47,340 nucleotides of DNA, taken from positions 1 through 47,340 of the forward strand of contig JABDDM010000012.1 in assembly GCA_013287605.1 (NCBI GenBank), in the 5' to 3' direction. Each line of letters starts with the position of its first letter. Positions within the stretch are counted from its first letter, which is position 1. Origin of the DNA: Ignavibacteria bacterium (GTDB taxonomy: Bacteria; Bacteroidota; Ignavibacteria; Palsa-1295). Both the position numbers and the translations under genes were made by a program. The notes under the pieces are model-generated. The model saw only the letters and a list, made by a program, of their open reading frames with translations. It made no database searches and had not been told where the DNA came from. Of this stretch, positions 36,401-43,080 are shown piece by piece.

Positions 36401-38575
36401 AAGACCGGGATTCAGAATAACCTTGTTGCCAGGAATTTGCTGAGCAACGAGATCACCGATCGCTGAAAGTTGATCGTTGCTCAGATTCGCCTTTGTGTGC
36501 TGACGAATATTAGAGATCGCTCCTTGTTTGACACTCTCATCGACCTGGACTGTAAACTTCGGGCTGTGTCGAATATCTGTCAGGATCTCCGGCGGAGGTT
36601 TCGTCCCTTGAGTGGTTGATAGTTTGTTTATGTGCGCTCGAGAGGTCTTGCTTCCATTTACCTTATAGTTACTCCCCACATTATTACCGGCCAATGCTGC
36701 TTGCTTGTATGAACCAAGCGGCAAAAGGTAAATAAGCAGCGGTGGCGGTGGCGGCGGAAATGCGACTGGGACAATACTCGGTTCAAGCTTCGTCCAGTCT
36801 AGCAGCGCTTTGAGTGAATACGACAACGAATCCACGCCATCCGGAAGATAGAATGCCAGGCGACTCGGACCCGCAGCCCTCGCCTGGACTGGTGGTGGAG
36901 CAGGTGTTTCCTCACCTGATGTATCCTTTTGATAGCTACTCGACGGCGGCAACCCAAGAGCTGCCGCATCAGGCTTCTTAAATTTATCGTCCTTCGTTTC
37001 AAAGAATGCTTGTTCCGCGATATTCTGCAGAGGGAAATGAACGACGAGATAAGATCCATAAATGTCTTTCCCTTTCGTCTTGACTAGCTCGAGGCCACTC
37101 TTTCCTTCGCTCTTGAATTCCATATTAATGAATTCAAACTTGAGGGCGAGAAGATCGTCAGGCCGAACGACTCCAATGATGAAGTTTGCAGGAAATCTTA
37201 AGAGGGCGTTCTCGTCCCCATTATCGTGCATCGCAAGCGTCGCGAGGTAGGGGTTGTCCTTTTCGCGTTCGTGCTCTTCCTTCGAAGTCGTAATCGCAAG
37301 ACGAGTGCCCTGGGGTACGTCTGCTGGTTCAACAATTGCACCCGACAATGGCGAAGCGATCTTCAGAAGCGCAGGTTCGCAATGGAGATGTTCTAGTACG
37401 CCGTCGCGGGCGTATGCTTCGAACGATGCGAATTCCTGAGGCGACGCATTCTCCGTAGATCGAGGAGCACCAACAAGCAGCGAACAACCATTTATGTGCA
37501 GCCACACTGGCTCATCATGATATTGCGCTGCGAATGCTCGTTCTTCTCCTGTCGCGCTGAAAAGAATTGCAAGCCTCCCCTTTACAAGTGGCAATCGGAA
37601 TCCACTTCCATCGATCGCCTTCGCAGCATGTAGCGTAAAGGATGCCCCGCACGTGTCTGCCACTTGCTCAGCTAGCAATGCATGCGAAATTCCCGAGTGA
37701 TCCTCGATCGCTTCGATCGAAATACGATCAAGTGCGTCGTCTTCCAGACCAAGGCTCCAGTGCTTCTCTGCATCAATTCCATGGTCAATCGACCACACTG
37801 CATCACTCTTTTCGATCATGAAAATGCTTCGGCGACCGCTCGTTTGATCGTGAAAGAGGCTTGGCGATCCATTGGGCGGAATCGAAAGAGTTACTTCCTT
37901 TGCAGTGAGTGACTCACCGAGGCCATGCAACGTTGCAATAGAATCGCCCTTCAATTGCAATTTCCAATCCGCAGAGAACCTGGCTTGACCATTTCCTTTT
38001 AAAAGTAGCATGGTCTCGGCATTCGATGTCCTGACGAGATGATCAACTTTGACCTGACTCTTGAGCGGCATTTCGCCGGTTAGCCACTTCTCGAGACTCC
38101 CTTCAGCTTTGAATTGCCCGAATGCCATCGTTAACTTCACGCTGCAATCCGTCAGCCGAGTCTTGACTAGCATCGTAAGGTCAGCCGGGATCTCCGTCCC
38201 AGGATAAAAAGCATCACGAAGCCGAACGATCAGATGGTCTTCGCTGCGATCATAGGTAAGTTTTGGATTGCCTGAGAATCTGGCAGGATCGATGGACCAG
38301 CAAATATTCTTGCCCAGCATGAACTGCAGAGCATTCCCATGTTCCTTCAGGGAGAATGCACCTCGAAGCACAGGAGCCACTGCGCCTTTTGCCGAGAGCA
38401 CTCGAGGAGTGAGTGCTGCAGCAACAAGGCCGGCTGATTTGAGTACCTGTCGACGTGAGACCTGAAACGAATCGTTGTCAGAAGCGGCAAGACTGTTCAG
38501 GCTCAGCGGGTCTGATTCAACATCAAAAAGCCGTTTCTGGCGCAATGCTAACAGATTCAGGCGAGCAATCGACAT
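33491..38575 (-). CDS. Giant Tat-exported uncharacterised protein (cassette gene 3)
   Basis: 1694-aa protein with an N-terminal twin-arginine signal: SRRQVLK at 40-46 followed by a mild hydrophobic core (SAGLVAAALTP) and SAKGAVA. Export as a folded or cofactor-loaded protein is therefore predicted. An unusually long n-region (39 residues) precedes the motif, and no alternative start is available. The body is beta-rich with a Pro-rich segment near 600-615. The C-terminal region (about 1440-1670) is glycine-rich with alternating hydrophobic strands: FGGGGFFGIELGLDG near 1538, then DFGVASGSVSIMAGIYF, GYVRVNGNLNICGIITVSIE and ATLTLKVSVLFFSISFS. This part recalls a conserved domain of other giant bacterial proteins whose function I do not know. 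No sorting domain or enzyme motif is visible. It sits 54 bp after the barrel gene. Confidence 0.8.
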   Translation of the reverse strand: MSIARLNLLALRQKRLFDVESDPLSLNSLAASDNDSFQVSRRQVLKSAGLVAAALTPRVLSAKGAVAPVLRGAFSLKEHGNALQFMLGKNICWSIDPARFSGNPKLTYDRSEDHLIVRLRDAFYPGTEIPADLTMLVKTRLTDCSVKLTMAFGQFKAEGSLEKWLTGEMPLKSQVKVDHLVRTSNAETMLLLKGNGQARFSADWKLQLKGDSIATLHGLGESLTAKEVTLSIPPNGSPSLFHDQTSGRRSIFMIEKSDAVWSIDHGIDAEKHWSLGLEDDALDRISIEAIEDHSGISHALLAEQVADTCGASFTLHAAKAIDGSGFRLPLVKGRLAILFSATGEERAFAAQYHDEPVWLHINGCSLLVGAPRSTENASPQEFASFEAYARDGVLEHLHCEPALLKIASPLSGAIVEPADVPQGTRLAITTSKEEHEREKDNPYLATLAMHDNGDENALLRFPANFIIGVVRPDDLLALKFEFINMEFKSEGKSGLELVKTKGKDIYGSYLVVHFPLQNIAEQAFFETKDDKFKKPDAAALGLPPSSSYQKDTSGEETPAPPPVQARAAGPSRLAFYLPDGVDSLSYSLKALLDWTKLEPSIVPVAFPPPPPPLLIYLLPLGSYKQAALAGNNVGSNYKVNGSKTSRAHINKLSTTQGTKPPPEILTDIRHSPKFTVQVDESVKQGAISNIRQHTKANLSNDQLSAIGDLVAQQIPGNKVILNPGLFLDLTIRKPHLYETALETPYRLILSPNQYAGWAHRSDLASKTDAKGIVWTELWHTRLGIKRVDKDKNVTIDEQDDYYRTLRAVWSPDYNPNDGPGVLQSPKHFPAPGNFFRMSLDARDRHELVELTSGFAIPHLPDTEKRIIRADRLMLSSLGAWMNTRGAWDVPFVAEKPLSLEEWRHRSTMGRDHYVRVVYKGFLFPFGHRASLIKVTERKFVWEGGYNVAYLRQRMFIVVRQPLMQYPAHYQPNDARKLPFQSIEITTLVTPNIKPPETEPIYAPDPQTAFWPHIAADDPKQAFRFHCIGTDWEGRRIEFVAPLAFIDNTRAYTFGGGTAIATAIATYSKDTAKSQQAFTGQKIAYAEAKKSGDTTFETTTITFGAEPPDGSVTSTMLGQAGQPAFYPTMEKADLHIESVKQIAGVGGPSPMKYHTSFVQKAWDDVHNAGQVFLQVLGDPIGLGFGGKTPGGVSTDKVGGLVSPSMAITGLSRLSGPLSGNIDVPDILPDPSSLPSALKGDFDPSSFFGSLDPKSIQLLGGISLMDILQLVSGASSQLSGLKDQMESQLKDFANDAAKQLTADVLEALPLPSCPIPSYISQMIYDAESAAGEVQNALKIPKQIQILFKWNPEVKSFGPFVINDDPKNILSLTAMLIIPVNAPVIPTPDPDKGMPDPSTFKPPSLGTPAYTVIAKLQKFTMDLFGVIALKFNAVTFKMESGKKADINADIEDVSFEGPLAFVNELEKAIPSNGFSDPVSIVVTPTGVKVGFDLALPTLSVGAFALAHVAFGAELSLPFTGDPLRFRFHFCTRENPFLLTIYCFGGGGFFGIELGLDGLELMEASFEFGAAVALDFGVASGSVSIMAGIYFKLQKKPAGDECLITGYVRVNGNLNICGIITVSIELYLEISYDSGPPKKCWGEATLTLKVSVLFFSISFSTTMRKEFVDPSLLFKDYMVADDWATYHLAFVDNFQVLQ

Positions 38576-38629
38576 GTAATACCTCGATCTACCAAACTAC
38601 AGACAAAAGAACAGCACCAACACTTCGGC

Positions 38630-40741
38630 TCACCAACTTTTGGTAAGCGTCGCGCGCAAAAGAAATTCATCGTAATTGCCCGACTGAGCGATCGTTGGCG
38701 GGCCAGTTATAATCTGCTGCGAGATCGCAGTATAAAGATTTTTCTCTGCGCGAATTTCAAGATTTCCAACGTTCCACACAGGAAAGGACGTACTCAAATA
38801 AAAGCCCGACTTTGAGTCGATGTTCTTTTGCGTTGCGATCGTGACGCCAAGTGTGCTCGTCCAAACATCGAGAGCGGTATAGCTGCCCGAAAGATCAAGA
38901 GTGAATATCGAATTAAGGGTGTCAGGCAATGCATGCGGCACAATCACGCCAACGCCCGCCGAGAGAGTTAGCGGAATTGCGAGATTGACGATTTCATTAA
39001 GATTGTAATTGTTCGAGCTATAGTCACCAATGCCAAAACGTGTTCGAGTGTCCTGTCGCGAAAACGAAAAATTGGTCGAGAGCACGGTGCGACCGAGCAC
39101 CAGGTTGTATCCGGTAAAGACCGAGATGAGTGTTGTCTGATTGTTGATCGCCAGGCTATCGCCTTGCGGACTAGCTTTTAGCGCTGAATCGGTGACCTCG
39201 CTTGTCTGCGTATATGGCGAGTAGCTTATCCGTAGATATGGAAGCTTGCGAAAATTGAGTCCCATTGAAATGCCATAACTTCCGATGGTTGTCGTTGCCT
39301 GCTTCCATGGGATGAGATTGTCGTGTTCGGTGCGATAGAATCCGCTGAACGAGATCTGCCTCTTGTAGAAGTATTGATCGATCTTTCCTTCATATCTCAA
39401 ATTGTCGTTTCGGAGCGTGGGAGTGCCGAGTGAGAAGTAACCGGGACCGACTCTGCGAGTGCTGGCAGTGAGCCTTGAATTTGATTCAGGCAGCGTTACG
39501 GAACCCTGCAAAATGTATGAATAATCGACAAAGCTCGAAATCGTTGGATCAACCAGTTTTCTGACCCAATCAGGAATGTCACTGTTGTTCACGCCTGCGT
39601 CTCTCGTGTCACGTGTCAGCATTGACCCATCGATCTCGGCAGATAAACTGAAATGCTCGTCGGGGATCAATAGCAAATCCGCCCCGAGCACATAATTGGC
39701 TCGCGGGCCATTCCGAAAGAGAATACTGGTATCGGCGAATGTAGAATCGAGGGCGGTTTTTGGACTCGAAATACTCGAGCTGTTATCCTTTGCGTAGAGT
39801 GTCGTTAGATGGAAGTGCGACTCGTTCCGTTTGCCGAAGCCGATGACTCCCGCGAATAGAGTGTTCTGATAATCTACCGTCAATGTATCTCGAACAACCG
39901 CCTTTTGTGTTTGGCCGCCAGCAACGGCCAAATAAAAGTTACCCGGTGTCCATTCGATGTTCGCACCAGTAACCGGTACTCCACTTAGTGTGAGGGGTGT
40001 GAAGTTGGGATAGGTCACCCCGAGAGCAAGCGTAGGGAAATTAGAGAAGAAACTTTCGGTCGAAGTCATCAGCCCAAGGCTCTTCACATCATCGAGATGT
40101 TTGGAGATATCGGTATTGCGAAGATCCTGAAGCTGTTGCAGTTGCTGAAACTTATCCATCTCTTTTGTGGCGTCTGGCGCAAGGGCCTTGACCGAATCTG
40201 CGAGCGCGGATTGGCTGATGGCATGCATAGGATCCTGAAATGCTTCCTTGGTCGCTTCGATCTTCTTGACCGATTCGTTATTCTCCAGCTCGTCGATCTT
40301 GTCGCTCACCTTCTGGCGAAGTATGTCCTGGTAGTATTGCGGATTAAGGTAGAGTCCAATCGCATCCACGTTCTGGCGCAAGTTGCTCTGATCACTTGAG
40401 AGCAGGACATTGAGTGAGAACGGTACACCGTACGCGGTTAGGGTCGGCACCAACTCCACTCGCCAATAACTTTGCGGGATCTCCGAACCGGTCCCAACTC
40501 GATTCGCATTCTGTCCTTCAATTCGGCTGGTGCCTGAAAACACGAACGGCAACGCAGCACCCCGTAGCGGACCGATGGCAGGATAGGTATTGCCCTCACC
40601 GGCAAACTGAGCGCGGGTGTTACCCGCAAATGCCAGCAAGGTGCACAGCAAAACCGTCGGGAGACACAACATTTGTGTCACCATTGATCTTGCCTCTGTA
40701 ATGTTCATCTTGAACACAATCAAATTGCCATTGCTTTGCAC
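38630..40741 (-). CDS. Outer-membrane beta-barrel protein with periplasmic helical insert (cassette gene 2)
   Basis: 703 aa from the ATG at 40741. The ATGs at 40708 or 40684 place the signal peptide (MVTQMLCLPTVLLCTLLAF, ending NTRAQ) closer to the N-terminus and are more likely starts. After the signal comes a conserved-looking strand block (SYWRVELVPTLTAYGVPFSLNVLLSSDQS). A charged helical region follows (about 137-227: QKVSDKIDELENNESVKKIEATKEAF and so on). From about 235 to the end there is a long series of amphipathic strands alternating with polar loops (NEIVNLAIPLTLSAGVGVIVP, FDLSGSY-like), ending LRATLTKSW with a C-terminal aromatic as in BAM-assembled barrels. No TonB plug. It may be the outer-membrane pore or anchor for the cassette's exported proteins; that role is inferred from context alone. 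Confidence 0.78.
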   Translation of the reverse strand: MQSNGNLIVFKMNITEARSMVTQMLCLPTVLLCTLLAFAGNTRAQFAGEGNTYPAIGPLRGAALPFVFSGTSRIEGQNANRVGTGSEIPQSYWRVELVPTLTAYGVPFSLNVLLSSDQSNLRQNVDAIGLYLNPQYYQDILRQKVSDKIDELENNESVKKIEATKEAFQDPMHAISQSALADSVKALAPDATKEMDKFQQLQQLQDLRNTDISKHLDDVKSLGLMTSTESFFSNFPTLALGVTYPNFTPLTLSGVPVTGANIEWTPGNFYLAVAGGQTQKAVVRDTLTVDYQNTLFAGVIGFGKRNESHFHLTTLYAKDNSSSISSPKTALDSTFADTSILFRNGPRANYVLGADLLLIPDEHFSLSAEIDGSMLTRDTRDAGVNNSDIPDWVRKLVDPTISSFVDYSYILQGSVTLPESNSRLTASTRRVGPGYFSLGTPTLRNDNLRYEGKIDQYFYKRQISFSGFYRTEHDNLIPWKQATTTIGSYGISMGLNFRKLPYLRISYSPYTQTSEVTDSALKASPQGDSLAINNQTTLISVFTGYNLVLGRTVLSTNFSFSRQDTRTRFGIGDYSSNNYNLNEIVNLAIPLTLSAGVGVIVPHALPDTLNSIFTLDLSGSYTALDVWTSTLGVTIATQKNIDSKSGFYLSTSFPVWNVGNLEIRAEKNLYTAISQQIITGPPTIAQSGNYDEFLLRATLTKSW

Positions 40742-40796
40742 ACCAACTCAATATTCTTACGTCTCGTGAGCGAGTCAATACTTGCTCCGTTTCCGA

Positions 40797-42671
40797 TCAA
40801 TGCGGTGCCACTCTGATCGTTACGGAATGCGTTTGGAGCGGATCGTCCTCATCAAAAAGCGTCCAGACATAGCATGCTGGAGCACTGACCGGGAGATGCA
40901 GCGTTGATGATGCCCCGGGCGGTAGCTCTGTCGCGTCAAGGGCAGTCACGCCTCCGATCGAAAGGCTTGAAGATTCCGGATACGGTGGAGTAAATCCTGA
41001 ATGAAAATGATGTGGGCGCGTGTCACGGTTCACAACTGTAATGGTTGGCATCGCTGAAGGCGACACTATCATTATGGTAGGACTTACGATTGTATGATGT
41101 TCGCCATCCACGTCTGTTCCATTAATAAGAATAGACGATGCCGAACTCATGGCAAGATTCAATCCGGTCCACGGAGGTGAGTCAGGCGCAACCACTGGTG
41201 GTGGCAAGCTGAACGTCCCTGCCATGTAGAGTTTTCGAACTTTGCCGCTCGAACGCCCATTGATGTCGATCGCTGCAGCCGTGATCACACATACAATTCC
41301 ACCTGCGGATGGATTGAGAATAAAAGGCCGTGGATCGAATGTTGTCGATGCGGCTATCGAGCCGCTTGACGCGCGATAGATGTAGTGTGCGAGCGGTGCT
41401 TCTTCGTGACCCCATAATGCGATCCGTAGATCGATATGATCCAGCGGAGCATTGTGAATCACAGACCAGTCGATGCCGAATGCCTGCGACCAATTCGCTG
41501 GGGCTCGCTCTGTCATGGGATAATCGAATGCCAGATGGATATTCGGACCACGCAAGCAATCCTCACCATGCGCAGTATCGTTGGGTGCATTCGAGACAAA
41601 CCTCCTTGCGTTTGGATCCGAATAGAGGGCGATGTCTCCTAGGCTTAAGGGGTCGATTGCGATATTCGACGAAGAGAGGTTAACAGAATTGTATGGAATG
41701 TAGAAGTTACCGTCTACGAAGGATTCCCAAAGATTGTGCAACCGAAGGCTATCAGCCAATCGTCCGCTAGAACCGCTGTTGATGTCGGCTCCGGTAAGCG
41801 AGCTGCCACTTGCAAAGTGGTCGACGGAGAGCGGCTGGTACGTGAATTCCCAGGTCTCGCTCTCGCCGACAAGAAACGGCCTCACGGTGCCCGTCGAAAT
41901 AGCATCTATTTTCCACGCATAGCGCTTGCCCTGTTCTAGTGGCCTGGATGCCAACGGATACTGGAACAATGTCGGCTGGATCCGAGAGGCTGAAAAATAG
42001 GAGTAGTTCGATACCATCGCATCGTAAGCCGACTGCTGCCCCATGATCTCGACGATTTTCAGTGCATATGACACATGAAAATTGTTGATCGGCGCTGGTG
42101 GTATCCAGGTGAAGATCGGTAGTTTTTCCGCAACTTCCGATCCGTCAAATGGCGTCACGAGTATGGGAGGCGACGAGTTGTCAATGGTCTGCTCGTAACA
42201 GTCGATCCCTAAACGTGTATCGGTCGTGAAATCCTTGACTTCGACGCAGACCAGGTAATTCCCTGAAGGCACGACGCCCGTCGTCGTGACGATGTTGCGA
42301 TATGTCGGATCCGTAGTGTTGACTTTGATCGGCGAAATGTCACTGCCTGTCACACGGTGAAATCCCGGCGGAAGCAAGAAAGGCGCAGATTGAGCATCAA
42401 CCACCAAAATGGGACGAGAAGGAATCGTGACTTCATTAGCAGTACCGTGGAGATAAACTTTGAGAGTCGTCTTTGTCGGATTGATCAGATCGACCACCCA
42501 AAGATCGCTTACGCGCAGGCGATTAGGCGGGGGTTGATGGAGAACCACTGTTAGCTGTGCAAAAGCAAGATCCGTCAGAAGCAAGATCAGGACGGCGATC
42601 AGGATACCTGCTGCCCTCATTGCGCGAATCGACTGGAAATGCGGATTAAATCTTACTACGCTACCGCTCAT
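40797..42671 (-). CDS. Exported adaptor-module protein with cupredoxin-like C-terminus (cassette gene 1)
   Basis: 624 aa from the ATG at 42671. The ATG at 42620 (MRAAGILIAVLILLLTDLAFA) gives a standard signal peptide and may be the true start. Residues about 40-170 (PPPNRLRVSDLWVVDLINPT ... GSDISPIKVNTT ... GNYLVCVEVKDF) and about 175-280 (ILVTPFDGSEVAEKLPIFTW ... GKRYAWKIDAIS) are paralogous to the 699-aa protein at the other end of the cassette. The middle is unassigned. The last 85 residues or so look like a small beta-sandwich: TITVVNRDTRPHHFHSGF, LPPGASSTLHLPVSAPACYV, and DPLQTHSVTIRV. His, Cys and His lie in cupredoxin-like order, but their spacing is not canonical. It is the first gene of the cassette. 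Confidence 0.78.
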   Translation of the reverse strand: MSGSVVRFNPHFQSIRAMRAAGILIAVLILLLTDLAFAQLTVVLHQPPPNRLRVSDLWVVDLINPTKTTLKVYLHGTANEVTIPSRPILVVDAQSAPFLLPPGFHRVTGSDISPIKVNTTDPTYRNIVTTTGVVPSGNYLVCVEVKDFTTDTRLGIDCYEQTIDNSSPPILVTPFDGSEVAEKLPIFTWIPPAPINNFHVSYALKIVEIMGQQSAYDAMVSNYSYFSASRIQPTLFQYPLASRPLEQGKRYAWKIDAISTGTVRPFLVGESETWEFTYQPLSVDHFASGSSLTGADINSGSSGRLADSLRLHNLWESFVDGNFYIPYNSVNLSSSNIAIDPLSLGDIALYSDPNARRFVSNAPNDTAHGEDCLRGPNIHLAFDYPMTERAPANWSQAFGIDWSVIHNAPLDHIDLRIALWGHEEAPLAHYIYRASSGSIAASTTFDPRPFILNPSAGGIVCVITAAAIDINGRSSGKVRKLYMAGTFSLPPPVVAPDSPPWTGLNLAMSSASSILINGTDVDGEHHTIVSPTIMIVSPSAMPTITVVNRDTRPHHFHSGFTPPYPESSSLSIGGVTALDATELPPGASSTLHLPVSAPACYVWTLFDEDDPLQTHSVTIRVAPH

Positions 42672-42675
42672 TCGA

Positions 42676-42795
42676 TCACTCCATCGCTATGCTATCGCCT
42701 ATCTCGATTTTGGGCAATGCCACTAGTGTAGAAGGCACTCGCAGCAGTTCGGTCACATCCAGTTCCAATGCGCGGGCGATCTGGATGTGACACAT
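42676..42795 (-). pseudogene. Possible HTH-regulator fragment upstream of the cassette
   Basis: A 39-codon minus-strand frame from an ATG at 42795 reads CHIQIARALELDVTELLRVP, which resembles the C-terminal end of an XRE-type helix-turn-helix ('IakALgvdvseLL'), then an acidic tail. The frame is open further upstream to 42903, but those residues look random, and the DNA-contacting first helices are missing. It ends 4 bp before the cassette's first ATG at 42671. It could be a truncated regulator, a leader peptide or chance. Confidence 0.28.
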
Positions 42796-42815
42796 ATTTT
42801 CAGACGCAAAATATG
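42793..42815. promoter_or_regulatory. Operator-like inverted repeat upstream of the cassette
   Basis: CATATTTT-CAGACGC-AAAATATG: perfect 8-bp arms with a 7-bp spacer (23 bp in all), in an AT-rich stretch about 120 bp upstream of the first cassette gene. A second small palindrome, CACATGTG, is at 42826-42833. The size and spacing fit a dimeric repressor site, but a chance AT-rich hairpin cannot be excluded. Confidence 0.4.
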
Positions 42816-42963
42816 AAAACTTTTTCACATGTGCAACAGAAAACGGGAAAAATATTTGACACCCTAGAATATCACGCTGGACACCAGTCAATTTGCGCGA
42901 CATCGTGCCGCTATTTTGTCCCGCCGAAAAAACTCAGTATCCTGTGCTCTTTTTTCAAGAACT

Positions 42964-43069
42964 GGTGTTAGGACTCACCGTGCTGTTCAAGCTCTGATCG
43001 TGCGACGTTTGCATTGGCGTGAGCGACCCATCCGCAGGAGAATGTGATCCCTGCACTAAACCTAACATT
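42964..43069 (+). promoter_or_regulatory. Candidate structured 5' leader of metK
   Basis: The 106 nt before metK can fold as a multi-branched element. A 7-bp closing stem TGTTAGG (42966-42972) pairs with CCTAACA (43061-43067), extendable by two G-U pairs. It encloses CTCAC (42974-42978) with GTGAG (43019-43023), and GCAGG (43034-43038) with CCTGC (43050-43054). The closing stem ends 13 nt before the ATG, so it could gate translation. SAM-sensing leaders upstream of metK are known (SAM-I, and the SAM-Chlorobi motif in relatives). I see no SAM-I consensus and cannot test the SAM-Chlorobi model by eye. Confidence 0.42.
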
Positions 43070-43080
43070 CGACAATAGAG

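Noticed and set aside
29062-38575. Phage tail-like or contractile injection system
   Set aside because: No sheath, tube, baseplate spike, AAA+ ATPase or other phage-like gene lies nearby, and a Tat signal does not fit such particles.
42676-42903. Intact 75-codon regulator gene
   Set aside because: Only the last part resembles an HTH protein; the first half is random-looking and overlaps the likely promoter or operator.
42904-43080. Classical SAM-I (S-box) riboswitch
   Set aside because: The conserved SAM-I core and kink-turn sequences are not visible; only a generic multi-stem fold can be drawn.
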